64,000 bases of DNA from positions 2,800,001 to 2,864,000 of the forward strand of contig JANCIK010000003.1 in the NCBI GenBank assembly GCA_028532985.1, given 5' to 3'. Source of the stretch: Stropharia rugosoannulata (taxonomy: Eukaryota; Basidiomycota; Agaricomycetes; Agaricales; Strophariaceae). Each line of letters starts with the position of its first letter. Position 1 is the first letter of the stretch. This document shows positions 33,268 through 45,399 of the stretch, one piece after another. The notes under the pieces are model-generated. The model ran no database searches. It saw only the letters and a list, made by a program, of their open reading frames with translations, and was not told where the DNA came from. The translations under genes were made by a program, and so were the position numbers.

Positions 33268-34348
33268 ATGTCGCAAGAGCCACTCACATTTAATCGTGCG
33301 TACGTACCAACTTTTTCTTTGCCACTTCTATAATGTTGCTGCTCTCGCAGAAACTGTTCACGCTATAACTGAATTTAGTGAGTAACGATTTTCCATGCAT
33401 TCTAGATAAATCTAATCCAGAAATAGTTGAAGTCGCAATCCATACGATCCTCTACATTCGACAAGTGTATCCAGCAACAATATTTGTCAGGCGGAAGAAG
33501 TACGACACGCCTGTTTATCAGTCGAGGCACCCTTCACTGAATGAATATATTTCTGGAGCCGTAAAGGCAATTGCGGCTGAATTGATGGATGTTAGTATTT
33601 TGCTATTCACTTTCGTACACTCATCTTTTTTAGGGCAGGGTGGACAAAGTTGTAGTCGTGATCAAGGATAAAGAACAGGTTGCTCTGGAGAGGTTCATTT
33701 TTTCGATTGAAAATATGATTTCTGTGGATGCGTTTAATAAAAATATTAGGTGAGCATAAATATTCATTTCCAATCAAAGGGAGCTGCTCAGAATGTGGGT
33801 GGCTCAGCGTTGAGGAAGCCATGTCCCCAGTGTCTCTGGTTCAATATTTCCGTTCTTTCTTGATCAAACTAAATATGATTGAAGCTCAAATAGGCCAATT
33901 ACACCTCGGCGGTTCGCTTTGCTTTGCCTAAGCAAGCTACAGTTTCTCATGCTTTGTTTGAGTAGATGATATATCATTCGCAATCCTAATTGAATTAAAA
34001 GACAATGCTGCACCTACGCAGTCAAGCACCAAAGTAAGTATGTCAAACCGCTACACTTACCTGCCCTTCACGTATTCAATCGACAGGACCCTCCACCTTG
34101 GATTCCGGCGGTCACCCAGCATACCAGCTCTGGGACGTCTGATGATGCAGAATTACATATGATTCGCGCCGTAAATACGGGAATTATAAATGTAAGCTTA
34201 CGCAGCCTCATATGTAATTTCCTTATAACAAATCGTTCAGCTGTCATTAGCCGTTCAAGAATCAGGAGAAAAAATATCAAAGGAGCAGCAAGAATCACAA
34301 TCCAGAAAAAAGACACCTGTTAATGATAAGGATTCAAAGCTACAATGA
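33268..34348 (+). CDS. REV7: REV7, HORMA-domain subunit of DNA polymerase zeta
   Basis: HORMA protein (MAD2L2/REV7) that clamps REV3 and REV1 in translesion synthesis. Small exons hide it. From the ATG at 33268 they read MSQEPLTFN, QTVHAITEF, NKSNPEIVEVAIHTILYIRQ with VYPATIFVRRKKYDTPVYQS and HPSLNEYI, then GRVDKVVVVIKDKEQVALER, SVEEAMSPVSLVQYFRSFLI, DDISFAILIELKDN, DPPPWIPAVTQHTSSGTSDD with ELHMIRAVNTGIIN, and LSLAVQESGE to TGA at 34348. The ILYIRxVYPxxxFxRRKKY and HPxLNxYI stretches are diagnostic. To keep frame before SVEEAM the acceptor must be the AG just before 33809 (GGCTCAG), not the nearer one. About 250 residues. The stop is 47 bp from that of SNX4. Confidence 0.9.
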
Positions 34349-34395
34349 TAGGGTATGAGAGTGTGTAAATTGTCAGAAGAGTGAGATGAAAATAT

Positions 34396-36228
34396 TTAAA
34401 CATCCACGCGTATTCGCTGTATTACTGGAATGATCCTATCCCACTCCTCCATTGCCTAACATGAACTTTAGAAATTACACCAGTTATAGTCAGGAAGACC
34501 CATACCGCTTTGTAAAATTCAATTTCGCCGTCGGCAAGTTCACCAAGCATTTCTTTCATTTCCGTCTCCTTAGAGTACTGGAAGATTGCCTGTTCACGGA
34601 GAGTCTCGTCACTGAATGCATCGGAAGTTTCATGAGCTGTTGTTACAGCATCTTGGAGCTACAAAAGACACATCAGCCAGGCACTGAAAGAAGAAAAAGT
34701 TCGCCTGACCTCTTTAATCTTAGCATCCAATTTGCGCATCTTCTCAACACGACTACGATCATCATCCGCGCCACGGATGGCATCTACCCTATCCTTGAGG
34801 TAAGCTCCGATACCTAGACCAGTACTACCAGCATGCCCGTTAATTACGGCGGCTAGTCTGTCTCTCTCTGAGGTGACACCAGACAGGTAATCCGAAAGTT
34901 CTTCGAAATCTAGTTGCTTCTGATCACGGAGCTTCAAGACCGCTCTGTTGGCATGCGAGTAGGTCAATAATGAATGGAGGTGGACCAACAGTGGGTCAGT
35001 AGTAGTTTGGGTCTGACAGCAGCCCATTAACATAAATAGGACGGTCAGAAGGGGACCAGACTCACATTATGTCTGAGCAGCGCCGAAAATTCCAGGAGAG
35101 TATTGGAAAAGTGATTCAGAGGATCTGTAATGCCTGATTCCAGGAATCCGAGTCCTTGCACAGCGACAGCGAGGTCGTGGTAGTCCCCAGTCAGATCTTC
35201 ACCGGATTCAGGATTGCCATCTCATTCAGCCTCAGACCGAAACTGAGTTATGGGAAACAAATGTGACAAGACTTACCGCTGGTCCTGCTCCGAATGCGAT
35301 TGAATAGTCTCTCACTGACATTAAGACCCTCTTCAAATTTGTCCACATTTTCTCGCATTGAGAGGAACCTCTCATCCGGCTTCCGGACTCTTGAAAATGC
35401 GTTCAGTAATGCATCGGATATGTTATCTATTATGCCTTGGGAGTGTTCATTGGTTGGTGGATGGGCGACATGTTGGTGCATGTGTACATGCTGCAGATAC
35501 CAGTTCAGACGTCGAGCCGTTGACTAACATTGATGGAGCATACCCATTCAGTTGACTCGAAGAACGCACGCAATAAAGTGCTTCTTTGCAATGTCGGATG
35601 CCGAGAAAGTCTCTGCAAGAAGCGGTGTAGCCTAACACAGGCTGTAAGAATCGTTTGGATAAAGAGGCGTGGTTCAAACACACTCTAAGCGCCTCCGCTC
35701 CATGAACTCAGGGCTGAAGCGATCCCCTGTGACATATTCTACAGAATTGTAAGCACGTCGAGTGATGAAGTTCGTGGCACTGGCACACCGTACCGAGACG
35801 ATGTTTGTCAGGGAGAGCAGGAACTACGCATGCAGGGAAGTCTCGGACAAGATGATCTCGTAGGAACACAAAGTCCTGGAAACGCCTTCTGGACGAGGGA
35901 TTAGGTGTCGAGAATATGGGCAAGTTAGTCTACGGCGACGCAGTTAATACACTGGGCCCGCAGCATGACGCTAGCATTGTTATACCTGAGCAGACACAAG
36001 ATATGATACGTATGCATCCTTCGTCTCTGCGAGCTCTTTCACGGGGTCGCGAACGGACGTGATGAGGTAACCCTCCCACTTCGGTTGAAGTGGATCTTCG
36101 TTAGAGTCGAATGTCGTCTGTCTGAACCCCGGACCATGAGGATGAGCAATTTGGTCAAACTCTGAAGGGAGTGTATTGGGCGACTCCCAAGTGACGCTGT
36201 CAAAAACATCCTCATCGTCGCCGAGCAT
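34396..36228 (-). CDS. SNX4: Sorting nexin SNX4/ATG24 (PX-BAR)
   Basis: PX-BAR sorting nexin for endosome-to-Golgi recycling and selective autophagy. The start MLGDDEDVFDSVTWESPN at 36228 leads to the PX domain: WEGYLITSVRDPVKELAETK, FQDFVFLRDHL, ACVVPALPDKHRL/EYVTGDRFS, and LQRLSRHPTLQRSTLLRAFF. The BAR part follows: PDERFLSMRENVDKFEEGLN, DLTGDYHDLAVAVQGLGFLE, LLTYSHANRAVLKLRDQKQL and a terminal helix AVWEEWDRIIPVIQRIRVDV. At least seven exons, all GT-AG where checked. The stop TAA is at 34396. It is divergent from PTM1 with 131 bp between starts. The phosphoinositide-binding Arg sits in RRFQDF. Assignment to SNX4 rather than another PX-BAR nexin rests on the PALPDKHRLEYVTGDRF string. Confidence 0.92.
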
Positions 36229-36359
36229 GTTGCAGGGATAAGGTAAGGAAGGGGGGAATGAAGAGGGGCATTACATAACTTGTCAAACGACATACTGCGT
36301 CTGATGGCCAACAAGCGTCAATAACTTCTCCTCTTACCAGCACAGTCTCCGTCATCGGC
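36229..36359. promoter_or_regulatory. Compact divergent promoter (SNX4 / PTM1)
   Basis: 131 bp between the start codons of two membrane-traffic genes; it must serve both. No factor site named. Confidence 0.5.
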
Positions 36360-38760
36360 ATGGCACACCTAAGGTGGCCTCTCCAGCCGTTCCTTTCTTT
36401 CTTTTTTATCTTTCTTTCTCGTATAATATACTCTCGCGCATATGAAGTAACAATTCGCGACACAGGTCTGACGAAGTTCCACGTTGCATCGTCACGATGC
36501 CTATTGACTTGGACGCTCTAGATTACTCACGGCAAATATGCAGCGGGATGTGGGGTGGCCCATCTGCCCACATAAATGGTATGTACGGGGGTATATGTGT
36601 TTGCAGAATACGGTGTTTACCCACCAACCCAGTTACCTTCGATGGCACTTCCCAAGGAAATCTGGCTATGGTTATCTATGAGTGGGCGGACGTAAAGTAC
36701 TTGGGAAAGGAAACGACTAGTAATCCCGAAGAAGATCTACCCGTAAGCCAGAATCCACCTCCCTTTCTTTTGAATAATCTCAGAGCAGAGCATAGCAGAA
36801 GACATATATTTGTACCCAGAGTGCCGTGGCGTCTGGTTATTGTACAAGTGATCAGCAGGGACGATTCATTATTGACCTGCCTTCCGGAAAATCTCAGAAC
36901 ACGACTAGCTTTTGGTCGGCGCGCGTTTCCTTACAGCCTCACAATACCTCCTCGTCTCCTTCCTCATTTTGGAATAACCCGGACGGTAATCCCACACCTC
37001 CCGCTGATAACTACACTTCACCATGGCGCCGCGATAGTGAAATCGATATCGTAAAGGCTCGTCAGGCTACTGCAGTGCCTAGTAGCGGCGTGCTGCAGTA
37101 CAGCCAACCCATACATTATCTTGTTGAAAAAACCGGATTTTACTGCGTCGGTATGTAGTAATTACTACCCTGACCATTACTGCTTACTCATTAAAGACTT
37201 CAGCTGCAATTCCCGTAACAGTACAGGGTGATTCACGCCGAGCTTCTACGGATGTACCCTACCATCCTACCTATACGGGCTCTGTCCTCTTCAAGAATAC
37301 TTTCGATGGGAAATTACCAGCAACAGATTATCCCAAAGTTCGCGTACGTTTCTATTTTTATCATCTTGTCATGGTCTTCTAAGGAAATCAGTTCTACTTC
37401 TCAATGTTTGTAATATATGCTGGCTTCGGCTTAGCCTGGGCATATCTATGCTATCGCCACATGCACGAGCTGCTGCCTATACAAGTGGGTGTCTTTTATT
37501 TTCATTTAGCGCCATTCTAACAAATCAACAAAGTATTATCTTTCTGGATTAGTTGGGCTTTTGGTTATTGAAATGTTTGCAACATGGGGTCAGTCTCAGG
37601 TACCCAATTCTGTCTCGTTGAACATTTCTCATATCACTCTTCAGTCTATTACCGCTATCTCAATGCGCACGGCAGGAGTACCGCGTCTACCATTTTCCTT
37701 ATTGTTGTGGCCATTCTCGATGCTGGGCGCAATTCTATGTCGTTCTTTATGCTTCTGGTTGTATCGCTAGGGCTGAGCGTTGTCCGCGAATCGCTTGGTC
37801 GGACAATGCTCAAGTGCCAAGCCTTGGCCGCAGCTCATTTCGTATTTGGAAGTAAGTCAGCGTTAGTTTTACTGTGAACATTATTGATTACTGTTTTTAA
37901 CAGTTTTATATGCCATTGGGATAGTGGAACTTCAGCTAGAATCAACGTCTGCGTTGGTTCTGTTGCTCTTCATAATTCCTCTTGCATTCACCTTAAGCGG
38001 GTTCCTTCTTTGGATTATGCATTCATTAAATGGTGGGTGTTGACCATCTTCATACCTCACTACATATCTCATTATATCTTAGCAACAATCGCACACCTGC
38101 GCTCGAGGAAACAGAACTATAAACTTAGGATGTTCCAGCGACTATACTATATTCTTCTTTTCGCAGTCCTCGTTATCCTCATTTTCTTTGTTGTATCGAC
38201 TATGTCATTCTCCGGAAGGCTCGCCGAAGGTAATTAACTCTTACCAGTTTCACAAACGTGCGGTCTAAATGCTAAAAATATACAGATTATGCCGCTAAGA
38301 CCTGGCGGTACCGCTGGTGGCTACTGGACGGGTACCTTGCTCTCTTATACCTTACAGGCTTTGTCAGCATCGCATGGTTATGGCGCCCAAGCGCTAATAA
38401 CAGAAGATAAGTTTCTTAGGTTTTGCATACCTTCTTGAATCTTGATATCTGATCCTGTTGCGCTTCTCCACATTGTCCATGTCAGACGAACTTGCTCAAG
38501 ATGAACAAGACGCAGAAGATTATGACCTCGAAGCCATGCAAAACCGGTCCGCGATGCGCGATGAAGATGATGACGATGATGCAGCGACTCTCGTTGGGGG
38601 AAGGCATGGCAATGCAGGTAGCCACCAGGAAGAGGTAGTTTTCGAAATTGGTGATGAAGATGATGACGACGAGGATACCACCAAAAAGCGTAAACCTGAG
38701 CGATTGTCAGGCGACAGCCATCGAGGACAGGAAGAGCGGCAGGGACTCATGGCAGACTAA
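36360..38760 (+). CDS. PTM1: PTM1-like seven-transmembrane GOST protein
   Basis: GOST-family (GPR107/TMEM87/PTM1) Golgi membrane protein. The ATG at 36360 encodes a signal peptide (MAHLRWPLQPFLSFFFIFLS) followed by YEVTIRDTDYSRQICSGMWG across an intron. The lumenal domain contains NLAMVIYEWADVKYLG, KTYICTQSAVASGYCTSDQQ and FYCVAAIPVTV. Seven membrane segments follow (for example FSMFVIYAGFGLAWAYL, GLVGLLVIEMFA, ALVLLLFIIPLAFTLSGFLL, FQRLYYILLFAVLVILIFFV, YLALLYLTGFVSIAWLW). The cytosolic tail MSDELAQDEQDAEDYDLEAM is strongly acidic and ends GLMAD at 38760. The tail is joined only through an AT-AC intron at 38407-38471; without it a TAA at 38408 ends the protein at SANNRR. Confidence 0.9.
38407..38471 (+). 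other. Candidate AT-AC intron with U2-like donor (PTM1)
   Basis: 65 nt beginning ATAAGTTTC and ending CTTCTCCAC. Splicing joins AAC AGA AG + A TTG TCC ATG, giving NNRRLSMSDELAQDE in frame. No GT-AG or GC-AG pair near here gives the conserved tail. The donor is not the U12 ATATCC type. Confidence 0.72.
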
Positions 38761-38846
38761 CCATTGTGTTTTATGGATAGATCGGGAAGACCATGTGTAA
38801 ATTATTATTAGCAATACATTCAGAGTACAACGACATAATATCAAAT

Positions 38847-41800
38847 CTAGTCCCTGATGCGTCCCGAAGAAACTGTATACAACCGAGCAGCAATATTCAT
38901 ACTCTGCAATTCCTGTAAATGTGTTAGTGGGTACGTATGTACTATATAAGTAGGGCATACCTGGAAGAGTAATTTGGCTGCATAGGGTATATAGAGTTGA
39001 GAACAAGCTGTCTTGTTCTTGCACGCACGGCACTATAAGCAATTTTAGTCAACTTGAATTAGCATAAGATATTCAAATAAACATACCTCAAAGCTTTGTT
39101 TTTTCTGTTCAAAGCAAATTTCAAGTCAGTTGCTATAATCATCAGTGGTATAAAGGTACATACAAGGTTAGCAATAGCTGTCAGTCCGCATCTACACATG
39201 ACATCAGTTATCGGTCCACAATAAGGTAAGAATATAAGGCATACATATCACAGACGTGAAGTCGATAAGCGTCACTTGCTTCAAACAGACGCTCTTTCAA
39301 GAAACCAGCAATACCGTGGGAGATCATGCAATCACGCTCCATCTCCCCAAAACGCAGACCGCCATCGCGACTCCTACCTTCAACAGGCTGGCGCGTAAGA
39401 ATTTGCACAGGTCCACGGGCGCGCGAGTGAATCTTGTCGTCCACCATGTGCTTCAGACGCTGGTAGTAGGTGGGGCCCAGATACACTTGTGCTTGCAACT
39501 TGCGTCCAGTATGGCCGTGATACATGACCTCCAACCCACGGGACTGGTATCCCTTTTGCCGCAGGAAGGTGGATACGGACTCGACAGTGAGATCGGTGAA
39601 GGGAGTTGCATCTCCTTCATTGCCGATGAGGGTGGCAACTTTTGACAGAAGACATTCGACCAAGTGACCGATGGTCATACGAGAAGGAATGGCGTGAGGA
39701 TTGATGATGATATCGGGGACAATACCTTCGCAGGTGAAAGGCATGTCTTCCTGTCTGTAAGTGATACCGATTGTTCCCTTTTGCCCATGACGGGAGGCAA
39801 ACTTATCACCGATTTGGGGAATACGAGTGGATCTCACGCGGACTTTCACGAATTTCTGGCCGTCAGAGTTCGTCGTGATAATAACCTGGTCGACAATGCC
39901 ACTCTCCGTGCTTTTCAACGGTGTTGATACGTCCCGCCTTGTATGAGTTCGAGTGCGTTGACCAAGTTCCTCGCTGTCTGGGGGTATGGGGGCAGTCTTT
40001 CCTATGATTATATCTTCTCCAGCGACGCCTGTTCCCGGGGCAATAAGACCATCGTCTTCCAGTTTATCATAAGTACCATGCTTCAGCCGTAATGTATTGT
40101 CTCGCGTAGGCTTTTCGAACGTTTCCAATTGTTGAATGCCCGACTTCTTTTCGAGGTCCATGTAACTTCTATAATAGATACTACGGAAAAGACCGCGGTC
40201 GATAGAGCTTTGGTTCATGATGACGGAATCTTCCTGATTATAACCACTGTAACATAAGATAGCGACTATAGCATTTTGACCGGCAGGCAGTTCTCGGAAT
40301 TTCAGATATTCCATGGATCGCGTCGTCGCCAGTGGTTTTTGGGGATAGTAGAGGATGTTCGCCATTGTGTCCATTCGAATTAAGAAATTGGTGAGGAAGA
40401 TACCCATGGCTTGTTTACCCATGGCAGATTGGTAGGTATTACGAGGGGACTGAATACCAGTCAATGGTTTGCTAGCCAATTGGGACAACTTTCAACTCAC
40501 CTGGTTATGATCCGGGAAGGGGATGATACTGGCACAAATACCAAGAATCATACTGGGATGGATTTCACAATGCGTCCATGTATGCGCATGCGTGCCAGCT
40601 TTTAGACGCGCAGCTGGATCAAACTCGCCATCGTTAGTCTGAGGTGCTACACCAGCTTGCTGGAGACGAGAATTTTCCAAATCCTCTGGAGTCATGGAAA
40701 TCATGACCGTCTCCTCTTCTTCAGCATCCAACAACTCAATTACACCGCCCTTGATGAGGTGCTCCCATTTGTACTCCTCTCCTTCATCATTGCACTTTTC
40801 CGCAATCCACTTCACGTGCTTCTTCGTCAGAACAAGTTGTTGGTTCTCGACGATGAACAATGGTCGGCATACGCGACCGGCATCCGTATAAAGACGTAAC
40901 TCTTTTTCACGTATATCCCGCACCACCGAGACCTCGGGACTGATATCATCTCGCCGCCTTAACTTCTTCAGGGTCTTGACTAGGTTGGCAGCATCACGAT
41001 GCACACCCATCCATACACCATTAACAAATACCTTAGTGCATGGGATCGTTGAGTGAGCATTCTCTTCCAAAGATTCCAAACCCCATTCCTCCAGGAACTC
41101 AATGACGGGGGCAGACAAGGAACCAACGGAGATACAAGACATCAACGCCAGATTTTTTACAAGACCGCACGCTTGTCCTTCAGGAGTTTCTGCAGGACAA
41201 ACCATGCCCCAGTGTGTATTATGCAACTGTCGGGGCTTGGCAATTTTGCCTTCACGTCCGAGGGGAGTGTTGCAACGGCGCAAATGTGATAATGTCGATG
41301 CGTACGTATACCGATTGAGTACCTGAGAGACACCTGCTTTCGAAGACATAGATTTCTTCTGGTCTCCCCAGTTACCAGTGGCCAAAGAGTACTTGAGACC
41401 ATTAGTAATGGTTTGATGCTTAACAGCTAGTGCCAGGTTAAATTCTTTATGCGTCTCCACACACTAAGGACGATTGTGAATATACCGTAGTCAAAAGAAA
41501 ATCAGAATGATAAATACAAACCTTTTGAAGATATCGATATACGTCTTTAGTCAATTTCCTGAACAGCATACGGAATAGATTGGCAAGCAATGGGCCAGCA
41601 AGATCCAAACGTTTCTTTCCAAAGTGATCACGGTCATCTAACTCCCGTCGTTCCAGAGCCGCAAGAAGGAGTCGATGGATCATGTAGCCGAAGAAATAAG
41701 CTTTCTTCGATTCAGACCCTTCACCCATTGAAACATGGGGCAACATCTCCTTCTGCAGGATTTCTTGAGCATAACGGATACGACGCTCGCGTGAAAGTCC

Positions 41801-43003
41801 AGTAGTTGTCCCACGGTTCCCAATGAAATCCAGCGCTACTTCACGGTCTTGAATGACGAAACCATCGTCAATGCAAGGCTTCAACATTTCCAACATTTGG
41901 GTGTCCTGCATGTCATAACAGATATGTTCCAAGATATCACGGTCGGAGATGACTCCCAGAGCGCGGAAAACAACCCAGATAGGTATATCGACTTTGATGT
42001 AAGGAATAGTTGCCTTCATGACGTTGCCCAACTGATTCCGGAAAGTTCAGGTAAATTAGTCTGCATGATCCTGTATTGTAACTCACCGAGCGTTCTTGGT
42101 TTCTATGGAACATTTTAACCTGGAATTGACTGATTGTCTTTCCACCCCGCTCAACGGCACTACGAATCTCGGCGAGGAAGTTTATTGGCGAGGGTTGGGC
42201 CTTGGCGAACACGTAGACATGATTCGTGGCCATACGTTCTTGAGCAATGAGTACCTTCTCTGAACCGTTGATGATGAAGTAACCTCCAGAATCGTAAGGA
42301 CATTCGTTGAGATCGTGCAAGTCCGCGTCATGAAGTCCGCGCAAAATGCAAAACGTAGATCGCAGCATTATGGGAACCTGTCCCAAGATATAAGTAATCC
42401 AAACAAAGTAACTTGTCTGTACTGACCTTTCCAATCCAAACCTTAGTCGGCACATCCGACGAATCATCATGCTCTGGTTCCCAAGCTATGTCCCCAGGCA
42501 TTCCATCTGGATCCTCACGTCCAACGAGAACCTTCTTGGTCATTTCAATGTAGAGTGGTGCAGAGTAGGTAAGATTGCGAAGGCGCGCTTCTTGAGGAAA
42601 GACTGGAACCACTGAGCCGTCCGTCTCTGTAACTGTCGGGCGCGACAGGAAAATCTGCCCGAACTTGATCTCATAGCGGCGTGTCATGTCTGTATCGTGG
42701 CCCGTATGCTGGTCTGCCTGGTCCAGGATAAGATCAGAGTTTTCGTCAACGAGTTCCTGCATGGTGTTTTGAACGAATTCGTCAAAGGAGTCTAGCTGCT
42801 GACGGACAAGACCCTTCTGGTCGAAAAAGCTGCTTATAATAGTCCAGCAGTCCTCTTGCGTTATCTCTTCACTGTTCTCCTCGTCATCTTCCATGTCATA
42901 GGCCGCTTCATCGTAAATAGTGTCTTGTGTTGCATTGAGATCTCCAGGTGGGTTGAGTTAACTGCATTGTAAGAAGAGGATGCGAATTACCTTCGCTCAT
43001 CAT
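38847..43003 (-). CDS. RPB2: RPB2, second-largest subunit of RNA polymerase II
   Basis: Catalytic core subunit of RNA polymerase II. Exon 1 (ATG at 43003) gives only MMSE plus part of a codon. The next exons give [20 protein letters not shown], then [20 protein letters not shown] and [13 protein letters not shown]. Landmarks: [60 protein letters not shown] (hybrid-binding), [46 protein letters not shown] and the C-terminal zinc ribbon [14 protein letters not shown] with FECKACRNKTAISQ. It ends [16 protein letters not shown] at 38847. About 1,250 residues and eight or more exons; the very small last exons split the zinc ribbon. Everything expected is present, and RPB2 would serve as a good phylogenetic marker for naming the species. 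Confidence 0.97.
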
Positions 43004-44082
43004 TAAGTTTTCCAGATATCACAGAACAAGCCAACAAAGACCTCAGTGGAGGTAGATTTGTGATTGAGCCTACAGAGAAATCGCCTACAAGAAGTAGGGC
43101 GGTATGTAAGAGGTGGCAACACTGCAGGACAGGTTCAAGGCGTACGAACAAGTCAATGGGTGAGTTACCAAGCCTTGTTTGGCTTTGTTAGCGCTCAGGA
43201 ATGGTCTTTTTGATGGTATGTACTTACTGCTGTTTTAGGTTGTGCCACCTTCTCTGTTGCTTCCTCTGACTCAGACTACATTCCTGATGATATGTTCCGA
43301 CTTTTTTCGACTTACATTAGTCATTGGTTAACTGTTGTCGTGTTCTTCTGACTCTACACAACCTGTCACAGTCAACCAACAATCAACCATCAGTCAACAA
43401 GCGCTTTGCTCTTGCTTCGACAATGGAACTCAATATCGTGGGTGACTGTTACAGTTATTTTATTTCTCACATATCATCGACGACCGACCTGCACTGTGTA
43501 TGTTCATCGCAACAGCTCGTCAACAGCAAGTCGGATCAACCTTGGATATTGAACATTCAAATGTTGGGTAGCTCTGTAATCTGCTATTTTTCATTTATGT
43601 CATTAGCTTTGCCATTCGTTTTGGCTCCAGGCCCCTTCACACCTTCGACAGTATAAGTTTTCCGACGTTCAATAGACTTAAATTAGCCGATTGTCACCAT
43701 TTGCATTCTTAGCCTGGTCGATCAATTACGTTGGATGCATAACCCATAAGGCAGTTGATAAGATGGGTTATCCCCAAGATCGCGTATTGAGCATTTGTCG
43801 GACCGACCAGAAAGAACTATCTTTTAAGATTGCTCACGTTCATATTTTAATAACATCCTTTCCCTTGGCTGTTCATGCGGTCAACTGAAATACTTACTTC
43901 CAATTATAATAGCCCAGGGACCAGAGCTACTCCAGTAACAAACAATGAGCTTCTACTACACGTGATGGACCCGGAGGCTCAAGTCGTACTCGTTTTCCAT
44001 CTGTTTCCATCTTCCTTCTCACCATAATCCATCTACACCAAACAGACTTCATCAGCCCATTTCTTCATCTATTACTCTTATA
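43004..44082. other. Divergent intergenic region (RPB2 / S-formylglutathione hydrolase)
   Basis: 1,079 bp, the longest gap in the window. It holds two promoters and leaders. Short open frames at about 43,324-43,656 and 43,691-43,888 show no family motif, so I do not call them genes. No RNA gene seen. Confidence 0.45.
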
Positions 44083-45300
44083 ATGTCCGCCCCTGCCCTC
44101 GAAAAGGTGTCTTCAAACAAGGTGTTCGAGGGGGAACTGACGAAGTATAGATTCAAGGCAAGTAACCCCTAGCAGATAATTCGGATTTCTCAGTACTCAC
44201 CGTGATCAAACTGTACAGTCTGAAGTTCTCGGCGGCCTTGACGCCAACTTCAACTTATTCGTACCTCTTACTGAACAAGACAAGAAGGTTCCCGTCCTCG
44301 TTTATCTAGCAGGATTGACCTGCACAGAGGATACGGGGTATGACCCGATCTTGTCTGTTGAGAAACGAAACAGGTTCACTTACCCAAATACAGTGCTCAG
44401 AAAGGTGGCTTCTTTGGCGTGGCTGCTGCCCAAAATATCGCAATCTTGTTCCCAGATACTTCCCCACGGGGAGCCGGAGTCCCAGGCGAAGAAGACGACT
44501 GGGATTTTGGCACAGGCGCTGGATTCTATCTCAATGCCACCAAGCCAGAGTACTCGAAGCACTACAACATGGCTACGCATATCACACAGGAGCTGCCTAA
44601 AGTCATAGAGGCGGCTGGGTTACCCATAGTAAGTTATAAACTAGTCCGTTATTGGAATGGCAGCCGACCATATCGCCTTTAGGATTTCACACGACAATCA
44701 ATTTTTGGACACAGTATGGGTGGTCACGGAGCTCTTACTCTTTATCTGGCTTCTAAAACCAAGCAATATCGGTCCGCTTCTGCTTTTGCTCCCATCTCCA
44801 ACCCCACGAAATGCCCATGGGGAGAAAAAGCTTTCAATGGCTACTTGCAAGGCGGCACCACAGAAGCCTTGGAGAAATATGACGCAACGGCTCTGATATC
44901 GAAAGCGACGGAGCCTCTGCATATTTTGATTGACTACGTAAGTGTTTTTTTACCACACTGTAGCGGTGACTCTTAGCTCAGACAACCCATAATGAAACAT
45001 AGGGAACTGGCGACAATTTCTACAAACAAGGCCAATTACTGCCTGAGAACTTCTTAAAAGCCGCACGAGAAGGTGGTTATGACGAATTTCAGGTACGCGT
45101 AAGAAGTCATGTAGACTATGACCACAGCTACTATTTCGTGAGTGTCCTTTTCGCTTTCACATCGGATGATTTTTCAAATAATGAAATTAAAGATATCGAC
45201 ATTTGCTTCCGATCATATACACTGTACGTACAAGACTTTTGAGATTCTGAATTTTATCTGATTTTCCCTTACAGTCCATGCAAACTTTTTGAAAGCATAA
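44083..45300 (+). CDS. S-formylglutathione hydrolase (esterase D family)
   Basis: Cytosolic alpha/beta hydrolase that cleaves S-formylglutathione to formate in formaldehyde detoxification. From the ATG at 44083: [51 protein letters not shown] with the oxyanion-hole region; [40 protein letters not shown] with the nucleophile Ser in [35 protein letters not shown] with the catalytic Asp; and [12 protein letters not shown] with the catalytic His. The end HIHFHANFLKA stops at 45300. About 285 residues, the usual size. The first intron (44158-44218) starts GC rather than GT. All triad residues are present, so the enzyme should be active. Confidence 0.93.
44158..44218 (+). other. GC-AG intron
   Basis: 61-nt first intron of the S-formylglutathione hydrolase gene, donor AAG/GCAAGT, acceptor TACAG; gives [13 protein letters not shown] in frame. 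Confidence 0.78.
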
Positions 45301-45399
45301 GGAAATAATCATAATTGTAATATATATTTTGTTAGTCCCTTCGATGTTGCTTAAGGCTCAGGAATGTATGTATCATGATGCTTTGTCCTGCCTTAGATT

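Noticed and set aside
33728..33931. Separate small gene within REV7
   Set aside because: The open stretch is the REV7 frame read through an intron; using the acceptor before 33809 joins SVEEAMSP to the preceding REV7 exon.
36497..37054. Alternative PTM1 start at 36497
   Set aside because: It would lack the signal peptide; the upstream ATG at 36360 gives a clear one and joins in frame to DYSRQICSGMWG.
38407..38471. U12-type (minor spliceosome) intron in PTM1
   Set aside because: The donor ATAAGTTTC does not match ATATCCTT and no TCCTTAAC-like branch site lies near the 3' end; it is U2-like.
43324..43888. Small genes between RPB2 and the hydrolase
   Set aside because: No motif, no plausible splice structure and ordinary intergenic composition.
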